37,037 bases of DNA from Oscillospiraceae bacterium (GCA_015068225.1 SVKX01000015.1:1-37037), one strand, 5' to 3'. Numbered from the stretch's first letter, positions 25,663 to 33,714 are shown. Program-made: numbers and translations. The notes: a model not told the origin generated them from the letters alone.

Positions 25663-27389
25663 AACAACTGATGCTGGGCAACGAAGCGGTTGCCCGTGGC
25701 CTGTATGAAGCAGGATGCAGCTTTGTATCCAGCTATCCCGGTACACCCAGTACGGAGATTACCGAAGCCATCGCCAAGTATCCCGAGGTCTATGCGGAAT
25801 GGGCCCCCAACGAAAAGGTGGCCATGGAGGCTGCATTCGGTGCATCCGTGGCAGGAAGACGGAGCTTCTGCGGCATGAAGCATGTAGGCTTGAATGTGGC
25901 AGCTGACCCTCTGTTTACCATTTCCTATACCGGTGTCAATGCCGGTATGATCATTGGTGTGGCGGACGATGCCGGTATGCATTCGTCTCAGAATGAGCAG
26001 GATTCCCGCCATTATGCCCGTGCCGCCAAGATTCCCATGCTGGAGCCTTCTGACTCTGCTGAGGCGTTGGAGTTTACCAAGCTTGCCTATGAGATTTCTG
26101 AGAAGTTTGATACACCGGTGCTGATCAAAATGTGCACCCGTGTTTCCCATTCTCAGAGCGTGGTGGCAACCGGCGACCGTGTGGAAGTGCTGAAGGAATA
26201 TGAAAAGGATATTCCCAAGTATGTCATGATGCCCGGCAACGCCAAGCGCCGTCATCCCGTGGTGGAAGCGCGTACCCGGGCGCTGGTAGAATATGCGGAA
26301 ACAGCCTCTGTCAACCGCATCGAGTCCGGCGAAAGTAGGCAGATCGGTATTATTACTTCTTCTACCTCCTATCAGTATGTAAAGGAAGTATTTGGAAATA
26401 CATATCCGGTGCTGAAGCTGGGACTCATCTGGCCCATGCCGGAAAAGAAGATCTGTGATTTTGCCGCTTCCGTAGACAAGCTGATCGTCATTGAAGAGCT
26501 GGATGGCTTTATTGAGTCCCACTGCAAGAATCTGGGCCTTGCCTGCGAGGGTAAGGAGAAATTCCCCTGCATTGATGAGCTGAGCCAGAACGCTGTGGCA
26601 GATGCTATGGGTAAGACCCATGAAAGCGGCATCAAGCTGGGGGAAGTGATCCCCGCAAGACCCCCTGTTATGTGCGCTGGATGTCCTCACAGAGGCCTGT
26701 TCTATACCCTGAAAAAGAATAAGCTGACAGTTCTGGGCGATATTGGCTGCTATACTCTGGGTGCGGTAGCGCCTCTGGCCGCGGTGGATACGGTTATTTG
26801 CATGGGTGCGTCTGTATCGGGCCTTCACGGTTTCTCCAAGTCCCAGCAGGGCGCTATGGACAACCGGACTGTGGCGGTCATCGGTGATTCTACATTCATG
26901 CATTCCGGCATTACAGGCCTTGTAAACATGGCCTACAACGAGAGTAATGCCACGGTCATCATCGTGGATAATTCCATCACCGGCATGACCGGTCACCAGC
27001 AGAATCCCACCACAGGCTTTAACCTGAAGGGCGATCCCTGCGCCAAGATCGATCTGGAGACTTTGTGCCGCGCTGTGGGCATCCGCCGCGTCCGGGTGAT
27101 CGATCCTTATGATCTTGCCCAGTGTGACGAGGTGATCAAAGAGGAACTGGCAGCAAACGAGCCCTCTGTGATCATCTCCCGCCGTCCCTGCGCGCTGCTG
27201 AAATATGTCAAGCACAAAAAACCCTTGAAGGTGGATGCGGACAAGTGCGTGGGCTGTAAGGCCTGTATGAAGATCGGCTGTCCTGCCATCAGCATCATTG
27301 ACGGGAAAGCAAAAGTGGATGAGACCCAGTGCGTAGGCTGCGGCGTATGCGAGCAGCTTTGCAAGCTGGGTGCCTTGAAGGAGGTATGA
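25659..27389 (+). CDS. iorA: indolepyruvate:ferredoxin oxidoreductase, alpha subunit
   Basis: A 576-residue TPP and iron-sulfur enzyme subunit. The PYR-type domain begins with SSYPGTPSTEITEAI. The TPP-binding domain has CAGCPHRG (339-346), GDIGCYTLG (360-368) and GDSTFMHSG (409-417) with VDNS at 436-439. Two [4Fe-4S] motifs close the protein: Cys530/533/536/541 and Cys558/561/564/568. The family interconverts arylpyruvates and arylacetyl-CoA with ferredoxin; the direction depends on ferredoxin potential. AAGGAGG precedes the ATG, which overlaps the symporter stop. Confidence 0.95.
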   Translation: MKQLMLGNEAVARGLYEAGCSFVSSYPGTPSTEITEAIAKYPEVYAEWAPNEKVAMEAAFGASVAGRRSFCGMKHVGLNVAADPLFTISYTGVNAGMIIGVADDAGMHSSQNEQDSRHYARAAKIPMLEPSDSAEALEFTKLAYEISEKFDTPVLIKMCTRVSHSQSVVATGDRVEVLKEYEKDIPKYVMMPGNAKRRHPVVEARTRALVEYAETASVNRIESGESRQIGIITSSTSYQYVKEVFGNTYPVLKLGLIWPMPEKKICDFAASVDKLIVIEELDGFIESHCKNLGLACEGKEKFPCIDELSQNAVADAMGKTHESGIKLGEVIPARPPVMCAGCPHRGLFYTLKKNKLTVLGDIGCYTLGAVAPLAAVDTVICMGASVSGLHGFSKSQQGAMDNRTVAVIGDSTFMHSGITGLVNMAYNESNATVIIVDNSITGMTGHQQNPTTGFNLKGDPCAKIDLETLCRAVGIRRVRVIDPYDLAQCDEVIKEELAANEPSVIISRRPCALLKYVKHKKPLKVDADKCVGCKACMKIGCPAISIIDGKAKVDETQCVGCGVCEQLCKLGALKEV

Positions 27390-27391
27390 GC

Positions 27392-27964
27392 ATGGAAACC
27401 AAGAACATTATGATCGTTGGCGTTGGCGGACAGGGAAGTCTGCTGGCATCCAAGCTCCTCGGAAGACTCCTTCTCACCAAAGGTTATGACATTAAAGTAT
27501 CCGAAGTCCACGGCATGAGCCAGCGTGGCGGCAGCGTGGTCACCTATGTCCGTTTCGGCGAGAAAGTGTATTCTCCTGTGATCGATAAGGGACAGGCGGA
27601 TTTTATCGTATCTTTTGAACTGCTGGAGGCAGCCCGCTGGACCGAGTTTTTGAAGCCCGGCGGCAAACTGATCGCCAATACCCAGCAAATTAACCCTATG
27701 CCAGTGATCATCGGCGCGGCGGAATATCCCAAGGATCTGGCAGACAAGATCCTTGCGGCAGGCATTGATCTGGATGCTATGGACGCGCTGTCCCTTGCTG
27801 AGGAGGCAGGCTCTGCCAAGGCAGTCAATCTGGTGCTGATGGGAAGACTTTCCAAATACTTTGATATTCCCGAGGAGGAATGGCTCCAGGCGATTGAAGC
27901 CAGTGTTCCACCAAAGTTTTTGGATATGAACATAAAGGCATTTAAGCTTGGTGTGAATGCCTGA
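27392..27964 (+). CDS. iorB: indolepyruvate:ferredoxin oxidoreductase, beta subunit
   Basis: A 190-residue gamma-type subunit of 2-oxoacid:ferredoxin oxidoreductases. The N-terminus NIMIVGVGGQGSLLASKLLG and the EVHGMSQRGGSVVTYVRFG segment are diagnostic. The ATG at 27392 is preferred because AAGGAGG (27378-27384) is 7 bases upstream; the ATG at 27386 overlaps the iorA stop but is too close to that site. It partners IorA in the same operon. Confidence 0.94.
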   Translation: METKNIMIVGVGGQGSLLASKLLGRLLLTKGYDIKVSEVHGMSQRGGSVVTYVRFGEKVYSPVIDKGQADFIVSFELLEAARWTEFLKPGGKLIANTQQINPMPVIIGAAEYPKDLADKILAAGIDLDAMDALSLAEEAGSAKAVNLVLMGRLSKYFDIPEEEWLQAIEASVPPKFLDMNIKAFKLGVNA

Positions 27965-27981
27965 AAAGGAGATTGATACAT

Positions 27982-29280
27982 ATGTCCAAATACTTCCAGC
28001 CTGAAATTGAAACTATGCCTTATGAGGATATCCGGGCACTTCAGAACGAGCGTCTGGTAAAACAGGTGCGCCATGTATGGGACAATGTGCCCTACTATCG
28101 CAAAAGGATGGAAGAAAAGGGTGTTGCTCCCGATGATATTCAATCCATCGACGACCTGCACAAGCTGCCCCTGCTGTGCAAGGATGATCTGCGGGAGGCA
28201 TATCCTTATGGCCTGATGGGCACACCTATGAGCCAGTGCGTGCGTATCCATTCCACCTCCGGCACTACCGGTAAGAGGGTGGTGGCGTTCTATACCCAGC
28301 ATGATGTGGATCTGTGGGAGGATTGCTGCGCTCGCGCCATTGTGGCAGCGGGAGGCACGGAGGAGGATGTGGTCCATGTAGCCTATGGCTACGGCCTGTT
28401 TACCGGCGGTGCCGGTCTGCATGGCGGCTCTCACAAGGTGGGAAGTCTGACACTGCCCATGTCCTCCGGCAACACAGACCGGCAGCTCCAGTTTATGACA
28501 GATCTGGGTTCTACCATTCTGTGCTGCACCCCCTCTTACGCGGCATATCTGGCAGAATCCATTCACGAGCGAGGCTTGCGGGATCAGATCAAACTGAAGG
28601 CCGGTATCTTTGGCGCAGAAGCGTGGAGCGAGAATATGCGCCATGATATTGAGGACAAGCTGGGCATTAAGGCCTATGATATTTACGGCCTGACGGAGAC
28701 CTCCGGTCCGGGTGTTGCCTTTGAATGTTCCGAGCAGACCGGCATGCATATCAACGAGGACCATTTTATTGCAGAGATCATCGATCCCGATACAGGAGAG
28801 GTGCTGCCTGAGGGAAGCAAGGGCGAGCTGGTTTTTACTGCCATTACCAAGGAAGCCTTTCCGCTGCTGCGTTACCGTACCCGGGATATCTGCATCCTCA
28901 CTCGGAAAAAATGCTCCTGTGGCAGAACCCATGTGAAAATGTCTAAGCCCATGGGCCGCAGTGATGATATGCTGATCATTCGCGGTGTCAATGTGTTCCC
29001 CTCTCAGATCGAGACAGTCCTGCTGCAGCAGGGATACCCGGCAAACTATCAGATCGTAGTCGACCGCGTGAACAATTCGGACACGCTGGAGATCATGGTG
29101 GAAATGCAGCCTGAGATGTTCTCCGACTCTCTGGCGAAGATCGCTGCTGCGGAAAAGAGCCTTGTAGCGGCGCTGAAGTCCATGCTGGGTATTGCTGCCA
29201 AGGTCAAGCTGGTAGCCCCCAAGACCATTGCCCGCAGTGAAGGAAAGGCTGTCCGCATTATTGATAATCGCAAGATTTAA
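27982..29280 (+). CDS. paaK: phenylacetate-CoA ligase
   Basis: A 432-residue AMP-forming ligase of the PaaK type, shorter than FadD-like enzymes. The STSGTTGKRV phosphate loop is at 91-100, YGLTETSGPG and LLRYRTRDI follow, and the C-terminal SEGKAVRIID holds the A10 lysine. It makes phenylacetyl-CoA or a close analogue, the co-substrate or product of IorAB. The ATG at 27982 has AAAGGAGA 9 bases upstream; an in-frame TTG at 27973 is rejected. Linkage of paaK, iorAB and an ACT protein supports arylacetate metabolism. Confidence 0.92.
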   Translation: MSKYFQPEIETMPYEDIRALQNERLVKQVRHVWDNVPYYRKRMEEKGVAPDDIQSIDDLHKLPLLCKDDLREAYPYGLMGTPMSQCVRIHSTSGTTGKRVVAFYTQHDVDLWEDCCARAIVAAGGTEEDVVHVAYGYGLFTGGAGLHGGSHKVGSLTLPMSSGNTDRQLQFMTDLGSTILCCTPSYAAYLAESIHERGLRDQIKLKAGIFGAEAWSENMRHDIEDKLGIKAYDIYGLTETSGPGVAFECSEQTGMHINEDHFIAEIIDPDTGEVLPEGSKGELVFTAITKEAFPLLRYRTRDICILTRKKCSCGRTHVKMSKPMGRSDDMLIIRGVNVFPSQIETVLLQQGYPANYQIVVDRVNNSDTLEIMVEMQPEMFSDSLAKIAAAEKSLVAALKSMLGIAAKVKLVAPKTIARSEGKAVRIIDNRKI

Positions 29281-29292
29281 GGAGGCGTGGAA

Positions 29293-29724
29293 ATGAGTAT
29301 TCATCAGATCTCTGTTTTTCTGGAGAACCGCACCGGTCAGCTGGCGGAAATCACCCAGCTGCTGGCCCAAAATCATGTGGACATCCGTGCGATCTCCATT
29401 GCCGAAACCTCTGATTACGGCGTAGCCCGGATGATCGTGGACGATTGCCAGAAGGCCAGCTCCATACTGCTTGCCCATGGTGACATCCTCTCCATGACTC
29501 CTGTATGGGCAGTGGAAGTGCCGGACCGTCCCTCGGGTCTTGCGGAGGTTTTGACTGTACTGGCGCAAAACCATATTGACGTAGAGTATATGTACTCACT
29601 GTTCACCCATGAAAGCGGCTATGCCTATATGGTGCTTCGGATCTCGGATGAGGCAGCGTTTACAAAAGCTGCGCAGAGCGCCGGTATCCGCATCATGAGC
29701 AGCAATGAGCTGGGACTGAAGTAA
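29293..29724 (+). CDS. double ACT-domain protein, probable aromatic amino acid sensor
   Basis: A 143-residue protein made of two ACT domains (about 3-68 and 70-140), each beginning with a strand and a helix around NRTGQLAEITQLLAQN and DRPSGLAEVLTVLAQN. ACT domains bind amino acids; stand-alone tandem ACT proteins commonly lie next to iorAB/paaK. It could regulate the ligase or oxidoreductase allosterically. The ATG at 29293 is chosen because GGAGGC is 6-7 bases upstream; a GTG at 29287 abuts that site. It is the last gene before the terminator. Confidence 0.85.
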   Translation: MSIHQISVFLENRTGQLAEITQLLAQNHVDIRAISIAETSDYGVARMIVDDCQKASSILLAHGDILSMTPVWAVEVPDRPSGLAEVLTVLAQNHIDVEYMYSLFTHESGYAYMVLRISDEAAFTKAAQSAGIRIMSSNELGLK

Positions 29725-29736
29725 CAGATAATAGAC

Positions 29737-29772
29737 AAAGCAGGGCGCGTTTTTACAATGCGCCCTGCTTTC
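29737..29772 (+). terminator. terminator of the T-box operon
   Basis: A 10-bp stem AGCAGGGCGC (29739-29748) / GCGCCCTGCT (29760-29769) with flanking A3/T3, 13 bp after the ACT gene stop. Confidence 0.85.
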
Positions 29773-29796
29773 TATTGTAGAATGATTAGAAAATGC

Positions 29797-29825
29797 TTGC
29801 TTTATATGGGGAAGTTGGCTATAAT
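29797..29825 (+). promoter_or_regulatory. promoter of the riboswitch-controlled ATPase gene
   Basis: TTGCTT (29797-29802) and TATAAT (29820-29825) with a 17-bp spacer, placing the transcript start just before the riboswitch. Confidence 0.7.
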
Positions 29826-29844
29826 AAAAACATAAAAAACGAGC

Positions 29845-30048
29845 AGTGGCGATGCGTTCGTAAAGACCTTCCGGTCAGGCGCAAAGCTGAATAAGGGAAT
29901 GGGGACAAGCCCCGCATTGACCAATACCGTGTGCGTTTAGAGCGAAGTTTGTTGGCGAAAGCCAGTCATTGGGGCGCGACCCTGAGAAGGCAGAACTTAT
30001 GCTTGCCTGAGGCGTGAGTCGGGAGACCTGCTGTGATCGTCAGAGTGT
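29845..30048 (+). promoter_or_regulatory. cobalamin riboswitch
   Basis: The 3' B12-box region GAGTCGGGAGACCTGCTG (30016-30033) closely follows the known consensus. Upstream, AAGGGAATGGGGACAAGCCCCGCATTGACC (in parts near 29892-29922) matches the conserved core in which a GGGAA segment is followed by the CCCCGC element, and GCCAGTCATTGGGGCGCGACCC follows as expected. Boundaries are approximate and the subclass is not assigned. Confidence 0.82.
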
Positions 30049-30058
30049 TGCTAAAAAT

Positions 30059-30113
30059 GGTTATGGTAATATTCTGCCTGTTTTAGGGGCGGATGCCATA
30101 GCCTTTTTCTTTT
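30059..30113 (+). terminator. riboswitch expression platform (candidate terminator)
   Basis: GGTTATGG (30059-30066) pairs with CCATAGCC (30096-30103, one G-T pair) and is followed by TTTTTCTTTT. Ligand binding would be expected to favour this terminator and switch the ATPase gene off. The loop is long and could itself fold. Confidence 0.6.
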
Positions 30114-30152
30114 GGACATCTGCCAAGTTGTATCAGTAAAGGAGACTGCTGT

Positions 30153-31808
30153 ATGGCCCATTTTCAGATCCGGGATCTGTGCTTTTCCTATCCTGCTTCT
30201 CAGGGGAAGCCATCTCTTGAAAATATAAATCTCTCCATAGAAAAAGGCGAATACATCGTGCTTTGCGGAAAGTCTGGCAGCGGCAAGACGACGCTGCTGC
30301 GGCATCTGAAAACAGTGCTGACACCCCATGGAAAACGCACGGGCCAGATCCTCTTTAACGGCACGCCTATTGACCAGGTGAGCCTGCACGATCAGGCCGC
30401 CAAGGTTGGTTATGTGATGCAGGACCCTGACGATCAGATCGTCACCGATAAGGTCTGGCATGAGCTGGCCTTCGGTTTGGAAAGCCTTGGTGTTGATCAG
30501 AAGACCATGCGGGCCAGGGTGTCCGAAATGGCCTGCTATTTTGGTATTGCCCACTGGTTTCACAGAGACGTTGCAGAGCTTTCCGGCGGTCAGAAGCAGC
30601 TTTTGAATCTGGCATCCATCATGGCTATGCAGCCGGAAGTGCTGATTCTGGATGAGCCCACCAGCCAGCTGGACCCCATTGCCGCATCGGATTTTTTAAA
30701 CACTGTGCGCAAGATCAATCTGGAACTGGGTACCACAGTAATCATTACGGAGCACCGGCTGGAGGATATCTTTCCCTATGCGGACCGGGCAATCGTGATG
30801 GACGGGGGGCGGGTGATCGCAGACGATATGCCCAGAAATATCGGAAAACTCCTGTATGAGCAGAAAAACCATATGTTTGCTGCCATGCCCACTCCGGTGC
30901 GAATATTCTACGGTGCGAAAGGCGAAGGAGATTGCCCCCTGACAGTAAGAGAGGGCAGAACCTGGTTGAGCAGAAAATTCTCCGGGATGCCCGGGATAAA
31001 CTGTATTTCTGACGCGCCAATGGAAGAAAAAGTTCCGGATCCGGCTCTGTCCCTGAAGGATCTGTGGTTCCGCTATGAAAAGGATGGCCTGGATGTGCTG
31101 CGGGGCGTATCTATGGAAGTTCCCAAAGGGAGCCTTTATGCCATAGTAGGCGGCAACGGCGCGGGAAAATCCACCACCCTGAAGGCTATCTGCGGAACTT
31201 GCCGCCCGTATCGGGGTAAGGTCAAGGTATTTGGCAGGCCGGTGGAAAAATACAGATCTGCGGAATTGTTTCGCAACTGCCTTGCCATGCTTCCGCAGGA
31301 CCCCAAAAGCTTGTTTGTCAGAAAGACAGTACGGGAAGACCTGATGGAAATGACCGAGGATCAAAATCAAATCGCACAAATTGCCGCACTTTGTGAAATA
31401 GATCATCTTCTTGACAGGCATCCTTACGATCTGTCCGGCGGCGAGCAGCAGCGAAGCGCCTTGGCAAAGGTTTTGCTCACAAGCCCCCGGCTGCTGCTGC
31501 TGGACGAGCCTACCAAGGGTATTGACAGCTTTTTTAAGGAAAAACTGGCGTCCATTCTGCGCCGGCTGCAGGAAAACGGTATCACGGTCATTATGGTGTC
31601 CCACGATGTGGAATTTTGCGCCAAATATGCCGACCGGGTAAGCATGTTCTTTGACGGACAGATCCTGACCACCGATACTCCCCAGCGATTCTTTGGTAAC
31701 AACAGCTTCTATACCACTGCCGCCAACCGCATGAGTCGCCATGTATTTTCCATGGCAGTCACTGCTGAAGCGGTGATCGACCTGTGCAAACAAAAGGACC
31801 GGGAGTAA
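30153..31808 (+). CDS. ECF-type ABC transporter, fused double ATP-binding protein
   Basis: A 551-residue protein with two complete nucleotide-binding domains. Domain 1 has Walker A GKSGSGKTT (39-47), signature LSGGQKQ (143-149) and Walker B LILDEPTSQLD (164-174). Domain 2 has GGNGAGKSTT (333-342), LSGGEQQR (427-434) and LLLLDEPTKGID (447-458). The layout is that of fused EcfA/EcfA' ATPases that energise vitamin or metal uptake with a T and an S component, neither of which is adjacent. The cobalamin riboswitch in front points to cobalamin, its precursors or cobalt as cargo. AAAGGAG precedes the ATG by 8 bases, and a terminator follows at once, so the gene is monocistronic. Confidence 0.88.
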   Translation: MAHFQIRDLCFSYPASQGKPSLENINLSIEKGEYIVLCGKSGSGKTTLLRHLKTVLTPHGKRTGQILFNGTPIDQVSLHDQAAKVGYVMQDPDDQIVTDKVWHELAFGLESLGVDQKTMRARVSEMACYFGIAHWFHRDVAELSGGQKQLLNLASIMAMQPEVLILDEPTSQLDPIAASDFLNTVRKINLELGTTVIITEHRLEDIFPYADRAIVMDGGRVIADDMPRNIGKLLYEQKNHMFAAMPTPVRIFYGAKGEGDCPLTVREGRTWLSRKFSGMPGINCISDAPMEEKVPDPALSLKDLWFRYEKDGLDVLRGVSMEVPKGSLYAIVGGNGAGKSTTLKAICGTCRPYRGKVKVFGRPVEKYRSAELFRNCLAMLPQDPKSLFVRKTVREDLMEMTEDQNQIAQIAALCEIDHLLDRHPYDLSGGEQQRSALAKVLLTSPRLLLLDEPTKGIDSFFKEKLASILRRLQENGITVIMVSHDVEFCAKYADRVSMFFDGQILTTDTPQRFFGNNSFYTTAANRMSRHVFSMAVTAEAVIDLCKQKDRE

Positions 31809-31815
31809 TATGGAT

Positions 31816-31846
31816 AAAGCATCCTCCGAAAGGAGGATGCTTTTTG
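31816..31846 (+). terminator. terminator after the ECF ATPase gene
   Basis: A 10-bp stem AGCATCCTCC / GGAGGATGCT with a GAAA loop, flanked by A-run and T5. Confidence 0.9.
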
Positions 31847-31936
31847 CAGTATTGCCCGCAGAAATGGCAAAAAAGCATAGAATAGGCGATGGCATACCAC
31901 AAAATTTGATCATTTAACAAAATTTCTTCTGAAATA

Positions 31937-31965
31937 TTTACTTACATAGAAATAACTGGTATAAT
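31937..31965 (+). promoter_or_regulatory. promoter of the sigma factor gene
   Basis: An extended -10, TGGTATAAT (-10 at 31960-31965), with a weak TTTACT at 31937-31942 (17-bp spacer). The A/T-rich sequence upstream holds no gene. Confidence 0.6.
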
Positions 31966-31995
31966 ATGCCAAAATGTGTGCCATGGAGGTGTGGA

Positions 31996-32514
31996 ATGCT
32001 CATCTATTTGCAGACGATAGAGTCTCCTGCGGAGAAAAGTCTGTTTGAAAGAATCTATCTGGAATACCGGGGCCTGTTGATGCACGAGGCAAAGTCAGTC
32101 CTGAAGGATGAGTCGCTGGCAGAGGATGCTGTCCATCAGACGTTTTTGTATGTTGTTGAAAATATTTATAAATTTAAGGCCGGCGTGTGTCACAAAACCA
32201 TGAGCTATCTCGTTAAAACAGTGAGGAGCAGATCCATTGATATCCTTAGAAGTCAAAGCCGGTTTGTAGACATAGATTTTTACGACCAGTTTGTAGGAAG
32301 CAAGCCGGACTGTACAGGTATGTCGCCTCTGGCAGAATGTATGGCGGAGCTTCCGGAGCGCTATCGCACGATCTTGATCATGCGGTACCATTACGGGTTT
32401 GAATTCAGGGAGATCGCCCGACAAATGGCCATAACAGAGGTCAATGCCCGTAGAGTGCTTGACCGGGCAAGGGGAAAGCTGGAGGAGATCTGCAGAAGGG
32501 AGGGCGTTTTGTGA
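31996..32514 (+). CDS. RNA polymerase sigma-70 family factor (ECF type)
   Basis: A 172-residue two-domain sigma factor. Region 2 covers about 15-85 (EDAVHQTFLYVVENIYKF, then SIDILRSQSR), and region 4 about 115-168 (LPERYRTILIMRYHYGFEFREIA followed by the helix-turn-helix to RRVLDRARGKL). ATG 31996 is preferred because GGAGGTG ends 5 bases upstream; an in-frame start at 31966 lies inside the -10. The stop overlaps the GTG start of the next gene, which encodes a membrane protein and probable anti-sigma. Confidence 0.85.
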   Translation: MLIYLQTIESPAEKSLFERIYLEYRGLLMHEAKSVLKDESLAEDAVHQTFLYVVENIYKFKAGVCHKTMSYLVKTVRSRSIDILRSQSRFVDIDFYDQFVGSKPDCTGMSPLAECMAELPERYRTILIMRYHYGFEFREIARQMAITEVNARRVLDRARGKLEEICRREGVL

Positions 32515-33209
32515 TCACAGATGAAATGTTGAAAGAGGCGGCAGGAGAGCTGGAAAATGCAATGCTGGCAGAAATGCCGGATCCCAAAGCATATCGGTAT
32601 GAACTCTCACCCCGGTTTGAGCGGAAAATGAAAAAGCTTATTTATCGGGCGGCCCATCCCATTACTGCCAGCCTGGGGTTTCGGATCGCGGCGGTGATCC
32701 TGGCGGTCCTTCTGCTGGGCGGCTCGGTGCTGTTGGTCAGTGAGGATGCCAGAGCTGCATTTGTAGGCTGGGTTGGTGGAAAAAGAGAAGACGGCAGCTT
32801 TTATTATACTTACTATGCCGATGAGCGGCCTGAGGGCGTGCCTACCCATTTCCGTCTGGAAAGCATTCCGGAAGGGTATACACTGTGGAGGCACAATACA
32901 GGTGGCAATGGAGAAGGTTTTGTATATATAAATGATGATGGGACCAGACTCCTGCGCTTCACCTATGATATCGTCACAGAAAATGCAGCGGGCGCTCTTA
33001 GTATATCAAAAACGACCTGTGTACATAAAGAAGTTTTGGTAAATGGCAGGCATGCAGATCTGCTTCTTAAGGATAAAAGCATAGGCGCAAGTCATATTGT
33101 ATGGACAGATTACGATGGCGCGGTGCTATTTTCTATTGCAGGATATTTGGATGAGGACGAGCTGATCTACATGGCAGAGCATGTCATATCTGTTGAGAAT
33201 ACCCCATAA
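32511..33209 (+). CDS. membrane protein with DUF4367-like outer domain, probable anti-sigma partner
   Basis: A 232-residue protein starting with GTG in an overlap with the sigma gene. Residues 1-55 are charged and cytoplasmic, a single transmembrane helix spans about 57-76, and the remaining ~155 residues lie outside. The outer part, with PEGYTLWRH, resembles the DUF4367 type common in clostridial anti-sigma proteins. The inferred job is to hold the sigma factor at the membrane until an envelope signal arrives. It lacks a recognisable zinc anti-sigma motif, so the binding mode is unknown. Confidence 0.7.
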   Translation: MITDEMLKEAAGELENAMLAEMPDPKAYRYELSPRFERKMKKLIYRAAHPITASLGFRIAAVILAVLLLGGSVLLVSEDARAAFVGWVGGKREDGSFYYTYYADERPEGVPTHFRLESIPEGYTLWRHNTGGNGEGFVYINDDGTRLLRFTYDIVTENAAGALSISKTTCVHKEVLVNGRHADLLLKDKSIGASHIVWTDYDGAVLFSIAGYLDEDELIYMAEHVISVENTP

Positions 33210-33244
33210 GGGGATTCTGATATATTATACAAGGAGGAAACTGT

Positions 33245-33598
33245 ATGAAGCGTAGAGTTTTATGTGTTCTTTTGATCGTTGCCCTGTTGATCCCTGTAGC
33301 GGCCCAGGCGATGACACCCCGTGCGCCAAGTGCTTATCCGGATATTATCTTTAACGGCACAACCGCAACCTGTACAGCAGATATTTATGCGGACAATGCC
33401 ACAGACCGGATCACTGCGACCATGATTCTATACAATGGGACCCGGCAGGTGGACAGATGGACGGCATCCGGAACAGGGGAACTTTCCTTTTCTTTTCCCG
33501 CAGAGGTAGAGTCCGGCGTGACCTACAGACTGTACATCCGGTACTCGGTCAATGGTGTCCAGCGGACGCCCGCCGAAATACAAAAAACCTGTCCCTGA
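33245..33598 (+). CDS. small secreted protein of unknown function
   Basis: A 117-residue protein with a clear signal peptide (MKRR, hydrophobic 5-18, cleavage likely after AAQA at about 22). The mature part is about 95 residues, rich in Thr and aromatic residues, with two cysteines (one near the middle of the N-terminal half, one at the C-terminus) that could form a disulfide, and looks like a small beta-sandwich. AAGGAGGAA precedes the ATG. It lies 35 bp after the anti-sigma gene and shares its transcript. The family was not recognised with confidence. Confidence 0.7.
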   Translation: MKRRVLCVLLIVALLIPVAAQAMTPRAPSAYPDIIFNGTTATCTADIYADNATDRITATMILYNGTRQVDRWTASGTGELSFSFPAEVESGVTYRLYIRYSVNGVQRTPAEIQKTCP

Positions 33599-33608
33599 TA
33601 AAAAACAA

Positions 33609-33641
33609 CGGAGCGCTTCTTTTGAAGCGCTCCGATTATTT
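33609..33641 (+). terminator. terminator between the sigma cluster and the convergent dehydrogenase gene
   Basis: Perfect 11-bp stem CGGAGCGCTTC / GAAGCGCTCCG with a TTTT loop. The plus-strand tail (ATTATTT) is weak; it may serve both converging transcripts. Confidence 0.65.
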
Positions 33642-33714
33642 GCAGTTGTGGTATTATTTCTGCTCGATGAAGCAGGTGCGCCCGCTGAAATCTATCGGCT
33701 CTTTTTCCTGTTTA

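Noticed and set aside
25590..27215. 541-codon minus-strand frame opposite iorA
   Set aside because: Antisense to a fully conserved iorA; no start signal and no recognisable domain.
27544..29574. 676-codon minus-strand frame opposite iorB, paaK and the ACT gene
   Set aside because: Crosses three real genes on the other strand; a long chance frame from biased third positions.
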